Assembly (NCBI GenBank): GCA_028023455.1
Contig: JAQFVV010012991.1
Location: 166,080 to 230,079 of the forward strand
DNA: 64,000 nt
Origin: Epiperipatus broadwayi
Lineage: Eukaryota; Onychophora; Udeonychophora; Euonychophora; Peripatidae
Direction: 5' to 3'
Part shown: positions 11,201-21,755 of the stretch, in pieces
Layout of the letters: each line of letters starts with the position of its first letter
Numbering within the stretch: the stretch's first letter is position 1
Notes under the pieces: model-generated
What the model was told of the DNA's origin: nothing
The model's database searches: none
What the model saw: the letters and a program-made list of their open reading frames with translations, nothing else
Translations under genes and position numbers: made by a program

Positions 11201-11655
11201 TTAAAACACCACAAGATCACCATTTCCTATATCGCTGATCATGTGATATTTTAGTGGTTTTACATCAATTTGCTTTTAGGATGGTGATGACTGTGGTTTT
11301 TATAAAACCAAAGATGTTAAAATGTAGAAGTACTGGACTGGGTTCAGATCTACATGCTTATACAAGCAAAGAGCTTGAATTAAAAACATTATAGGTTTTC
11401 ATCTTGGGTTTATAACTTATTAACTAAAAGTTAAAGGCAACTGCTAGAGGATTGCATTAGATTCTAAGATCTAGATGCAGTGCTTTCAGATCCAAAGCTC
11501 CTCACTGATGAAACCCATAACCTAGAAACTAGTCTGGGGATATTGTATAAATAGGCACTAGGTAGGAATTTTATTCAGACTTTCTTGCATCCATTGATTA
11601 CTATGACTTGCACTAGGTGGCACTAATGTATGGAGAGTTTGCTATTTATTTAAAG
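11201..11655 (+). repeat. F1 repeat, long copy
   Basis: Contains the flanking piece with 'gatcatgtgatattttagtg', the internal F1 body ('aagagcttgaattaaaaac', 'gctagaggattgcattag', 'aagatctagatgcagtgct'), the hammerhead-like core at 11490-11548 and the F1 terminus ending near 11655 ('gtatggagagtttgc'). The body also occurs at 14646-15120 and 52258-52632. No protein coding. Boundaries on the left are approximate. Confidence 0.75.
11490..11548 (+). ncRNA. Hammerhead-ribozyme-like motif (F1 copy), core intact
   Basis: Core CTGATGA at 11505-11511 and GAAAC at 11525-11529 are canonical. Helix III is the short palindrome ACTAGT followed by the expected cleavage base C at 11534. Helix I: TCCTCA (11499-11504) pairs with TGGGGA (11535-11540). 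Beyond a small internal loop ATCCAA (11490-11495) pairs with TTGTAT (11543-11548) with one mismatch. Helix II (11512-11524) is the decayed part in this copy. Structure assigned by hand. Confidence 0.6.
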
Positions 11656-11659
11656 AATT

Positions 11660-12180
11660 ATTGCCATGAAAGATCTAACATTTTTTACTTAAATTTAATT
11701 AATGAATATTTCTGTAATTGATTAAACAAATTATAAAAATTTTTGTGATTATGTGTTACAACTGTGAATAAAATAAAAAGTACATTGTCAAATATCTCAC
11801 TAGTTTTATGTTCCCTTTTTCTTTTATTTTTATTATGATAAAAAAATAATATCAATGACATTTTTGCTTAGATATGTACACTTACTATATGAGTTTTTAC
11901 AAAGTTTGAATCTGCTTGGTGATTTTAAAAGACTCTCCAAACAGGCTAGTGTATAATTATAATTTTTATATGAGAACTTTTTGTTTATTTATAGTGGTGG
12001 ATATTATGAAAATTATGTATGGATCTTTTTCTTAAGCAGCTTTTTATAAAGTTTGTATATTTAACATGTGGCCAAGACAACTCTTCTTGTTCCAATGTGG
12101 GCCAGAGATACCAAAAGGTTGGACATCCTTACCCTAGATGATATCAAACAAAGATAATATTGACCATGTCTTCATAAAGT
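11660..12180. other. AT-rich spacer between inverted F1 termini
   Basis: Flanked by F1 ends in opposite orientation (near 11600-11655 and 12181-12240). No gene recognised. Confidence 0.4.
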
Positions 12181-12312
12181 AACAAATACTCCATACACTA
12201 GCACAACCTAGTGCAAGCCTTTGTAATCAATGGATGCAAAGAATTGTATGCATAAAATCCCTATCAAGTGCCTATTAAAGCTTACACTGGGTAGTGCTAC
12301 TCTATGGAGTTT
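12181..12312. repeat. F1 termini, short inverted copy
   Basis: Left part (actccatacactagcac ... gtaatcaatggatgcaaag ... aaaatccctatcaagtgcct) is the F1 end in minus orientation. The right part (cttacactgggtagtgct ... ctatggagtttgc) is an F1 end in plus orientation. All the internal body and the ribozyme-like core are missing, leaving little more than two facing ends. Confidence 0.7.
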
Positions 12313-12883
12313 GCTATTGTTTTAACAACTGATGCAAGCATGAAGTGGTGATTATGTAACATTTAACATTTATTGCATCAAGGAAATCTTCAGGTATTTT
12401 AAACCACCTCTGATTTGCCTGTTAATAGATTTTTCTTAAACTACATGCATAATGAGAAACATTTAAAGTAACTATACTTGTAGATAGAAATGGTTTGACA
12501 GAATGAGAATTCATATTTTAAGTCTCAGCATTTATTGAAAAAGAGATTTACAAACAGCAGTTATGATATAAAAGAATTATGAAATAAATAATACTCCAAC
12601 ACCTGTATTTAATGATCACAAATTTAAATGTAGTGAACAATTTGTATTTGAAGTAGACAAAATTAAAATACTGCATAAAAAAAGAGCAACAATACAAAAA
12701 GATAAAAGAGACTATTATTATTACCAGAGAAAGCACTTTCTTAATAGATAAAATCCTAGTGTAAAAAATTGGTGAAGTTTGAGAGAATATTCATTACAAG
12801 AATATGTTTTAAAAACAAACGCAGTTAAAAAAAGACCACGCTATATAATAAGTAAAAGTGTTTCTGTGGTCATTTTATTTTAA
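12313..12883. other. AT-rich non-coding stretch
   Basis: No gene or recognised element; the open frame at 12548-12736 is hydrophobic low-complexity without family features. Confidence 0.4.
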
Positions 12884-12993
12884 ACTAAAAGATAGTTGTT
12901 CAAATATTATATATATATATACACAAATAAAATGTCATACTAAAAGATAGTTGTTCAAATATTATATATATATATACACAAATAAAATGTCAT
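12884..12993. repeat. Tandem duplication, 55-bp unit, two copies
   Basis: Copies at 12884-12938 and 12939-12993 appear identical, each starting 'actaaaagatagttgttc' and containing a short TA run and 'cacaaataaaatgtcat'. Confidence 0.95.
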
Positions 12994-13090
12994 ACCTGTT
13001 AAGCAGAAAAGTAATGTTGTGTATCAATTTTTTTGTGGATGCAGTATTGAAAAATATTAAAGGAGCATGAATAGTTAGTTATACAAGCAT

Positions 13091-13324
13091 GTGAAAAATA
13101 AAAATAATAATGATTTAATGACTGATTCAGTTTTCTTGGATCATGAAAGGACAAGTAAATATAAATTTAAGTTTGATATTGAAAGTATTAAGATTCGTCA
13201 TGAAGAAAGAAACCATAATAAAAGAAAAATTAAGGAGGCAATTTTAATAAATAGAAGTAAAATGAATATAATTAATAGACAAGCTGCTAACATTAAAATT
13301 CAGGATTCATGGGATTTGAGTTAA
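13091..13324 (+). pseudogene. Penelope-like element, C-terminal end of the GIY-YIG protein
   Basis: A 77-codon open frame ending in a stop at 13322. From FLDHERTSKYKFKFD through KRKIKEAILINR to MNIINRQAAN and a final W, it follows the pattern of the extreme C-terminus of Penelope-type endonucleases (a D-H near the start, the K-R-K/R-I-x-E-A-x-x-I pattern and N-x-I/L-N-R). The glutamate in KEA would be the family's conserved acidic residue. The nuclease core and reverse transcriptase are missing. What follows (13378-15699) consists of inverted repeats that may be the element's terminal region. Confidence 0.65.
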
Positions 13325-13359
13325 TGGCATTTGCTTCCATTTTGTTTTTTGAATTTAGT

Positions 13360-13690
13360 GGCAGTTTAGGAGAGTAACCAAAAGTACTCCTGTGGATTGA
13401 AAGACTTTATATACTAGTTAATTATCATTATATTTATTATTTTATTACAATATATATAATACAAATAAAATGTCCATTAATTAAAGACTATTGTAATAAC
13501 AATAAAAATAATAAATATAATGGTAATTAACTACTATATACATTTTTTCAATCTGCAAAAGTACTTTCAATTAATATTTTTTTAATTTAATTGCAGTTGA
13601 AAAGGATTAAGGAATTAATCAAAAGTACTTCTGCAGGTTGAAAGACTGTATATAATAGTTAATTACAATTATATTTATTATTTTTATTGT
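13360..13690. repeat. Three copies of a ~75-bp unit, two of them inverted
   Basis: Unit: 'caaaagtacttctgcagg', 'ttgaaagactgtata', 'agttaattacaatta', 'tatttattatt'. Plus-orientation copies lie at about 13376-13450 and 13618-13690, and a minus copy at about 13500-13572. The first two can form a hairpin about 190 bp across. Both plus copies share a short leader containing 'gcagttt' or 'gcagttg'. Confidence 0.85.
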
Positions 13691-14645
13691 GTTATATATA
13701 TATATATATATATATATAAGGAGGTTGCCTTGACAACAGTTTGAGATTGTTGATTGTTATTGATATTGGGATTTATCTAAGTGCTGACTAGTTTTTAATA
13801 ATATATATATATATTAATTCTGATATCTTATGGTATTTTAAATATTCACTGCAGTAGTTTTTATTGTCATTAACTTATTTAAATTTACTTAAAAATCAAT
13901 AAATAATTTGTTAATATTTTTCTAATTTATTAATAAATATCAAAAGGTTATGCTTTTGAAAGTTTGTGTGATGTTTTAACCCTGGAATTGATAAGTAGAT
14001 CGTTGACCTCAAGGCTTTCAATTTTTTTTTTTTTGGTATATGCAAATTTAAATAATTTTTTTACAAACACATGTGTGTATATATGTACGTGTGTGTATTT
14101 CGCTTGGATGGTTATCAACTTGGCAATACAAACCAATTTAAATATTTTTGGCAGTTTTATAAGTATAAAGATGTATTTAAATGTTGCAATGCACCACTGA
14201 CTCCAACAGATTGTTACTTTTAATAAGTTAAAAGATAAACTATTTCATCCCACTACTACAACTATGTTATCTGTCATTTCATTTAGTTTTTTTGTATAAA
14301 AATGAGACTTGAAACTTTGCTGATGTAACTTAGAGAAATTAGAAAAGCTTTATTTAAGAATGATTTGTTAAACTTTAAAAACACAGTGGCTAGATCATAA
14401 AATTATTGAATATGTTCTTCAAATTTTTGGATATGATGCTATACAGTCCTCAATTATAACATCACACCTTCATTGGCTTGAACAACTAAAATGAATAAAA
14501 CAAGACTTCATAAAAGAACATCTTACAGCTAACTTGAGCATGTTTTTAGGGGAAAGGTAAATTCCATTTTCATATAAGTATTGTTTCCATAATAAGGTAG
14601 AGAACAGAACACACTGGAGACCCACAATTAGACACTATAACACAA

Positions 14646-15120
14646 GTAAAATTCTCTGTACAGTACTACTCATACAGTTCAAGCCAAAGTAATCAGTGGA
14701 TGCAAGGTTTGTGCTGTTATAACAGCTTGTGAAAGCATGTTTGTGATGTTTTGTGGTTTAATACCAATCCTGCCAAAATAAAATGACAGTGACCATGGTT
14801 ATTAAAAAGCCAAGGATACCAAAATGTATAGATGATGAACTGCATTCAAATCTATATAACTAGACAAGCAAATGAGCTTGGATTGAAAACATTATTGTGT
14901 CTTCAAACAGACTCATAGTTTTATAGTTAATTAAAAAGGTACAAGGTGTTTGCTAGAGGATTGTATTAGATCCCAATATCTATATGCAGTGTTCTCAGAT
15001 TCAAGACTCGTCACTGATAAAAGCCACAAGTTAGTAAATAGTCTGGGGATATTAGATGAGTATGCACTAGATAGGGATTTTATGCACAAACCTTGTATCC
15101 ATTAATTACTGCGGCTTATC
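14646..15120 (+). repeat. F1 repeat, near full-length copy
   Basis: Starts with the F1 end in minus sense ('aaaattctctgtacag', 'caagccaaagtaatcag') and then the body ('gagcttggattgaaaac', 'tgctagaggattgtatt'). A decayed hammerhead-like core follows at 14999-15057 (CTGATAA, then TAAAT in place of GAAAC, AGTC, helix I TCGTCA with TGGGGA). It ends within the right terminus ('tccattaattactgcggctt'). Non-coding. Confidence 0.75.
14999..15057 (+). ncRNA. Hammerhead-ribozyme-like motif (F1 copy), decayed
   Basis: Distal helix I ATTCAA (14999-15004) with TTAGAT (15052-15057), proximal TCGTCA (15008-15013) with TGGGGA (15044-15049), core CTGATAA (15014-15020). GAAAC is replaced by TAAAT and G8 by A, so no activity is expected. 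Confidence 0.4.
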
Positions 15121-15159
15121 ATGTGATGTTTAGTGACGTAATTAGAAATGACATTGAAG

Positions 15160-15805
15160 TATTTAAAAAACAAAAGTTTCTGCAGAAGAAATTAACAGAC
15201 AGTCTCACCCATTAACAAATAAACAGTAAAATGGTCTAAACTGTTGTATATATAAATGTATTTATGTTTTACAGATGGGTTTATATAATCATTGCAAAAC
15301 TTATCTTTTGAGTACTTTTGTTTTTTTTTCCTTGAGGTTAAATTGGATAGTATGTTTGCTGCTAATATATATGTATAATAATAAATACAGTACGATTTTC
15401 AAATTTATATGCAATCTCGAGTTTTATCCAATAAATGAAATGATAAGCATTTCAGTACTACTCCCATTTTATTTGATTATTCAATCAACTTATATATATA
15501 TATATATGTGTGTGTGTGTGCGCGCGCGCGCATGTGTGTATGTGTGTGAATGAATATACAGTGGAGCCTTGAACTTTAATATACTTTTCCCCAGATATCT
15601 CACATATAAATGTATATAATAAAAGACCAGTCAACACTCAGACAATCCCTATATCAATAACAATAAACAATCTCAACTTGTTGTCAAGACAACCTTTGAG
15701 GTGGAATGTAGATAATATATAAGAGTTTACATTTTGCTGATAAACAGGGATTACTATAAAATAGGTATTATTGATTAAACTGTAAGTGTGCAGTACTTTT
15801 CAACA

Positions 15806-15845
<40 letters not shown>

Positions 15846-16605
15846 ACAGATGTTTTTATATGTATAGTATGTATATATAAATTAAGATTATAGTTATTAT
15901 CAAAATTTTATAATAATAATTATTAATAATCAATTGATTGAACACATTTACATATATTTTACTGAGGGCATGTTCATTCATTTATTTAGGAAAACAATAA
16001 GAATAAGAAACAAAAACTAATTATACCATAATTTTATTTTTTAAATAAAGCAAATCATAAAATATCTGGATTCATTGTTATTGGACAATATTTTTTTAAC
16101 TTTTTCCTCATAAAAATATGATAGTGGTTTTATTATTAAGAAATTAGAACCTCTCTAATTGTTTTTTTATTATTGCTTATCAACATTTAGTATATTCTAA
16201 AATTTTGTAAAGTAGCATTATATTTAGAAAATATTTTATTACACAAAATGTAGCACATCAAATTTGGAAAGGATAATAAATGGTGAATAAAATATATGTA
16301 CTTTCAACATAACTCAAAGAAATATTATTATTAATTATGATTATGGAAAGTATTTCGAAATATATTATGAAATAAATATACAAATTTTAATTTTAAAGTT
16401 ATGATTATTTATTATGCACATCAGAAGTATGCAAATACTTTAGAGAAAGGCTTTAACCTTTATCATATGCTTCTTTAATGTTTATAATAATCAAAAGATG
16501 CTGTTTTTGACTATAGAGGGACCTCTCAAACCTCGACACAAGATAGCAACTTTATAAAGAGTGGCTATCTTATCTTTAACCTAAATTTCCACTTATATAG
16601 GCCAA
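15160..16605. other. AT-rich non-coding stretch with microsatellites
   Basis: Contains a TA/TG/CG alternating run at 15491-15549 and a (TA)n run at 15810-15843. A 92-codon open frame at 15275-15553 is mostly translated simple repeat at its end and is not supported as a gene. Confidence 0.5.
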
Positions 16606-16943
16606 TCTAAATAAATCGAGATACTGCAAATCTCTAGTGCTCATTACAATACTTAACTGACAGCCAATCAGATGGCCTGGATAGCTGTTGAAAATGACAT
16701 CCAACTCAGTGGGTTAATAGTGAAGATATTTAAAGCTTCAAGCTTTCAAACCTAAATGACTACGACTAGCTTAGATATATAGAAAGAAGAGTAAAGCAAA
16801 GGGTGGCCACCTTTTCTCATAAAATCTTTGTTATGTGTTTAGGTTTGGATGTCATTTTCAACAGCTATCCATGCCATCTGATTGGCTGTCAGTTAAGTAT
16901 TGTAACAAGCACTAGAGATTTACAGTATCTCAATTTATTTCAA
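16606..16943. repeat. Long inverted repeat (foldback), ~100-bp arms
   Basis: Left arm 16606-16706 and right arm 16847-16943 are reverse complements with few mismatches. Landmarks: 'tactgacagccaatcag'-type centre reading 'aactgacagccaatcagatg' on the left and 'catctgattggctgtcagtt' on the right, with 'tagctgttgaaaatgacatc' inside. Spacer about 140 bp. No transposase. Likely a MITE or foldback element. Confidence 0.85.
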
Positions 16944-16949
16944 TTTTCA

Positions 16950-18040
16950 ATTATCAGCGCTTCGCAAATTAAAATATTATTTATAGGGCAATCTGAAAAG
17001 TTAATTGTGATTGTATATAGTGCTCAAAGATAGAAAAATTGTTGCTCACATATCATAAAATATATTAAATTTATGAATATTAATTGTGCAAAAATTCATC
17101 TATACTTTGTTATCACTTGCCACATTAAATTTAAAATCAAACCATTATTAATTTTCAGAAAATATTAAATTTGTCTTTGTTTGATCAATATTTTTATTTA
17201 CAAATAAAATAAATTCTAAATATTCACATTTTATTTCTAAAAATATTAAAAAAATGAGATTGTAATCAAACAAAAAGCTTCATATGTCTTCTTGCTGGAA
17301 GAATTCTTTTAAAAAATCAATAAAATCTTAGTTTCATGACATTTTTTTTTTAAATGTGAATGAATAAATATTAATTTCTCTTAAATATAACAAATTATTC
17401 TTTAAAAGTTTGAATTTTTTTATATTTTTTGCAATATAGCAATATTTTCAACTCGCCATTACTAATTGCATTGAGCCACATTTATAAATGGCTTCAGGTT
17501 AAATTTGCATTGTCCAAAAATGCATTCTGTTTTTAAAAATAAACTATTTTCATTCAAAATAAATTATCAATAATTTATTTCCTTGATTTGTAATAATTAT
17601 TGTACCAAAAAAATCTTCAATTGTAATAAATTTGTAATTAATCACATTTTTTGTTACTCAAAATATTTTCTTCAAATAATCTTATAAAAATTAGTGCCAT
17701 TGGGAGATATCTAATTACAAAAGGTACAATCATCAAGTTGAAACTAAAGCTCACTTATCTTGCCAATTTTTCATTTTTCTGGCCACCTATGGAATTTTTC
17801 TGAATTAAGATTTTACATTGAAATATATATAACAGAATGTGCATATTTGAAAATAAGGTTTGTAAAATTATAATTGGATGATGTAGTTCTAGAATAAAAA
17901 AATTCTTTCAGACAGAAGCACATTTTTAAGAGTTATAATGTTTTTGGAAAATGTATTACAATCAAGTTTGAGTTTCAATTGATTCATTATTTTCATATAT
18001 ATTAAATCTTTGATCAAGTTAACGTTATTCATTTTAAAAT
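16950..18040. other. AT-rich non-coding stretch
   Basis: No gene or recognised element beyond weak similarity to the dispersed repeat RE on the minus strand near 17150-17240. Confidence 0.4.
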
Positions 18041-18044
18041 TTAT

Positions 18045-18080
<36 letters not shown>

Positions 18081-18379
18081 GGAAGAGGGAGTGTGTATAT
18101 AATAAGATTGAAGGTAATAAAAAAGATTTTAAATGTATTTTGGGAGGTTTTTTTGAAAAGTAATAAAAAAATCTAATTTCGATTAATATTTTTGTCATTT
18201 TTATAATTTTTTTTAATTACCTGCAATTTTGAAATATTATTTATTTAAATTCAAGTTCATTGATCTCATGTTCACCTATTATCAATTATTGTAGTTTTGA
18301 AGGTCTTTCCAAATTTTAATCCAGTTTTTATGAATGATAGCCTTTCTATTCTACACAACACCAATAAACTTTAAAACAG

Positions 18380-18502
18380 GCAAAACTCTCCATACAGTCG
18401 TACAACTCAGTGCAAGCCAGAGTAATCAATAAATGCCAGAAGGCTTGTGCATAAAATCTCTATCTAGTGCCTACTCATCCAATGTCCCCAGACTAATTAT
18501 GA
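18380..18502 (-). repeat. F1 repeat, terminal third
   Basis: Minus-strand F1 end: 'aaaactctccatacag', 'gcaagccagagtaatc', 'tgcataaaatctctat', 'ctcatccaatgtcccc', 'agacta'. It stops within the ribozyme-like motif: helix I and the cleavage-site side are present and the CTGATGA side is missing. Confidence 0.8.
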
Positions 18503-19487
18503 GCAAGTATAAGAAATCGTGACCATGTGGTGATTGGTGGTTTAATACCAATAAGCTTTCTTATTTCATAACTCTATCTTATATGTAGTGTTTTTTTTAG
18601 ATTTATGACAATATCTTGGGATCCAATTTGAGTCTTCATCCTTTCATCCATTATCCTCACATTTAATAACATATTTAACTCAGTTCCATTTTATGCTCTT
18701 AATTCTTTCAGTGATTCCAGTATGTTCTCCCACTCTTGTATTTCATTTTAGATCCTTCTTGTTTCTCCCAGTCTACATCATTTCATATTTCATTTAGTCA
18801 AATAAAGTCTCTATATTATAATTTTGTTAATTATCCAAGTTTAAAGCCATTAGAATGAGCTAGTACAACACAGCTACTAAAAACATTTCTTTTAAATATA
18901 AAACAACTAAATATTTAATTAAATGCAGTAATAAAAATAAAAGAATAACAATCTTTTTGGATGGTTTATTTGCATCAGTATTAATCTCTATTTACTTTTT
19001 CCCTTTTTATGTCTATACATACAAGCATGCACACATATACCATTCTGTATGATTTTGTGCAATAGTATAATAGCAAATTCTAAAACTCCAGGCCCATGAT
19101 TCAGATCAATCATCTCCGATATTCAAATTTATTATGCATTCTCAAGCAATAATTATTCGATTATTATTATCCATATATTGATACTGATATGTAATTTTAT
19201 GAAAAAGCAGCTGTGTTGAGTTTATTAAAAAACTTATTTATCATTCAAAAATCAGGAAACATTTTGATCTAAAACAGGAAAATTTCCCTTTAGTAATTTG
19301 TAATTACCAAAGAAAGTTAAATATTTTTAATAACTTATTACCTTTGGGTTTCAGTGTATTATAGGTTCTTTTTTTGGAGATGGTGTTAATGGTGCCTCCA
19401 CTTTACATTGCTCTTCTAAACATTCTTAAACATTATTTTTAACCACTAAAGATCATGTGATCACCATTTCTTATTCTTACACAAACT
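18503..19487. other. AT-rich non-coding stretch
   Basis: No gene recognised. The piece 'gatcatgtgatcaccatttc' near 19452 is the sequence that commonly precedes F1 copies. Confidence 0.4.
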
Positions 19488-19754
19488 GTTTACACAGAGA
19501 CTAAACTCTTCATACAGTAGTGCCACCAGTGCAACTCAAAGTAATCAATGGATTCAAGATCCTAAGATCTAAGTGCAGTGCTCTCAGATCTAAGGCTCCT
19601 CATTGATGAAAGCCACAAGCTGGAAACTAGTCTGGGGATATTGGATGAGTAGTCATTAGATATGGATTTTATGCACAAACCTTCTTACATCTATTGATTA
19701 CTCTGGCTTGCACTGATGGCGCTACTGCATGAAGAGTTTAACTTCTGTGTAAAC
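19488..19754 (+). repeat. F1 repeat, compact copy with inverted termini and ribozyme-like core
   Basis: A 267-bp unit. Its ends are inverted copies of each other: it starts 'gtttacacagaga' with 'aactcttcatacagtag' and ends with 'ctactgcatgaagagtt' and 'tctgtgtaaac', an imperfect terminal inverted repeat of about 60-70 bp. Between them lie 'cctaagatctaagtgcag' and the hammerhead-like motif at 19589-19646. It has no protein coding capacity. Target duplication was not clear. Confidence 0.8.
19589..19646 (+). ncRNA. Hammerhead-ribozyme-like motif (F1 copy)
   Basis: Distal helix I ATCTAA with TTGGAT (19641-19646), proximal TCCTCA (19597-19602) with TGGGGA (19633-19638). Core TTGATGA (19603-19609; first base C3 changed to T). 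Helix II AAGC-CACAA-GCTG, GAAAC at 19623-19627, helix III ACTAGT, cleavage base C at 19632. Only C3 is clearly wrong. Confidence 0.55.
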
Positions 19755-20555
19755 ATTATTTTTCTGATAAACATTACAATATGAAGTTAATGGAAAACTG
19801 GTGTATTAATTTTTTAAAAATTCTGAAGAGGGCAATACTTTTCCAATAATCAGACCAAAGGATTTTAGTTCAGTATCCACAGCTTATATAGTTCTAGTTT
19901 ATAATTCTCTATTTTTGAGATTAATTGTGAGATTACTTCAAAAAAATTTTTGGAATAGCAAAAAAGTTTTTTTGACCTAGTTTATGAAAATGTTTATTTT
20001 TACATAATAAATGTATGGTTATTTAAAACCAAAAGAATGCACAGATATACTTTAATTTTTATCATTTCACAAAGACTTTATCTTGTATTTGAAAGTGAGA
20101 GTATTCATTTATAGTTAAAAATCCATAAAGTGCATGTGCATTAGCTTAATAGATGATTATTAATATTATAGTCTATGTTTTATAAATGGAAGTTAATAAA
20201 TTTGACTGTAGTGTTAACAAAGAAAATTAAGATTAGTAATATTATAATGCTATTGGAAAGAGATTGGTGAAGTCTTTATCAACACAATGCTAGGAGATTT
20301 TGATTTTAAAAATTACAAAAGCAATTTAAAAATTTAAATAAATATTTATAGTTTTTTGATGGTTTCAAAATTATTTTTCCCATTTTAAAAATAAAGTTTA
20401 GTCATCAATGATTCATTAATTTTCTGGAGTTTGTAGCTTGGTTGCTTTCTTTGCACACCATCCAATGAAGAAAAAGTATTTTGTTTATATTACTTACTCA
20501 CATTGGTCTTATTTTTTTAATATTTACAAATTTCAAATATGGTTTTTAAAATTGT
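19755..20555. other. AT-rich non-coding stretch
   Basis: No gene or recognised element. Confidence 0.4.
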
Positions 20556-20559
20556 ATTT

Positions 20560-20700
20560 CATTCATAACTTAATATTTCTAATAAACCAAATCCAATTTG
20601 ATTTCTAATATATAATGGTGTAATATTAAAATCAAATGTTGAACATTGACAAGATTGCCACCAAGGTGAACAAATACAAAATGTCAACCTGTTAAAAGGA
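20560..20700 (+). repeat. Dispersed repeat RE, short copy
   Basis: Shares 'tttgatttctaatatataat', 'ggtgtaatattaaaatcaaa' and the following purine-rich stretch with 21500-21610 in the same order. Confidence 0.45.
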
Positions 20701-21285
20701 TAATACCTAGTAATTCTATCAACTTATGCTTTAAAAATTTAAATTTTTTTAGTAAATTTTTATGATCTGTTATATTTTCTAAGAAACTGTTAATAATAAT
20801 ATTTTTTAAACTGAACATGTTTACTGCCAATGTAATTTCCAAAATTTCCAAAGTAACCTTACTCATAAAAATATCTTTTATATTTAAAAATGATATACTT
20901 CTGTAGAATATATATTCTTGATTCCTAATAATTATCATACAATTGTTATAAAAAATATGATAAACATTCCAAAATATCAAGTTTTTAGTCATTTGTAATA
21001 TTGTCTTGATGTAATGTCGCAAAGTTATCACAAAGTTCGAGACTTCCAAAAACACAATAGGTTCTCATCATTTTAGAGCTTACCAACCTTTGGAATTATC
21101 ATTTTTACAATTATCCTGCCACCTTCAGTATTTTTTGGAATTAAAATATTTTAAAAAAATGTAAATTTTAAATTTGAAAAAAAAAAGTTAGCATAATCTT
21201 TCAATAGAGAGCTAATAATGCAAATTAAATTTCTTGTCATCAGCTTGAATGAGCCTCATAATAAAGAAAAAAACAGTAAATAATT
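20701..21285. other. AT-rich stretch; unsupported 123-codon frame on the minus strand
   Basis: An open frame at 20684-21055 (minus) encodes a low-complexity I/L/N/K-rich peptide without recognisable motifs, domain or codon signature. It is probably chance in AT-rich DNA. Confidence 0.4.
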
Positions 21286-21610
21286 ATTCATTTATATTTT
21301 TAAAACAAATGTCAAACAAAACAGATTTCATCTACTTTGCAAATTCAATCTGCTCCTTCTGAAGTTGAATGATGAAACAGCACTTTGTTTTGATTAAAAC
21401 CTAATTTTTAAAATAATTCCAAAAATCAAATGTGATTTTTTTTTAGAATTTATTTAATTTGTAAACAAAAATATCTATCAATTGAAGTCAACTTTATTAT
21501 ATTCTGATATATAATAATGGTTTAATATTAAAATGAAAGCTAAAAGTCTATAGCAAATGAGAACAAAGAAAACTAACAAAATATCAGGACATTAGAAGGG
21601 GGTTAATATG
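21286..21610 (+). repeat. Dispersed repeat RE
   Basis: Landmarks shared in order with 8150-8450: 'aacaaatgtcaaacaaaaca', 'tttgtaaacaaaaatatc', 'tattctgatatataata'. It directly precedes repeat RD. Confidence 0.55.
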
Positions 21611-21755
21611 TTCTGCTAGTACTTCATTAACCTATTTACTGTCCATTTAACAGAAAATATTTCTATTGGCCAAGTGAATTAGAGTTTTACATCTTTCATT
21701 GGTCAATTACAGAATCAGCCGTAAAAACATATTTGTCTTTTAAAATGATACTCAT

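Larger units (their letters stand above)
13718..15699. mobile_element. Possible element bounded by ~82-bp inverted ends
   Basis: The left arm (13718-13799: 'aaggaggttgccttgacaac' onwards to 'tgctgactagttttta') is the reverse complement, with scattered mismatches, of the right arm (15618-15699: 'ataaaagaccagtcaacact' onwards to 'aagacaacctttg'). The interior contains a long F1 copy (14646-15120) and microsatellites, and no transposase. The arms could be the ends of one non-autonomous element or two solo ends of a Penelope-like element. Confidence 0.45.

Noticed and set aside
20684-21055. 123-codon minus-strand frame as a gene
   Set aside because: Low-complexity AT-driven composition, no motif and no splice context.
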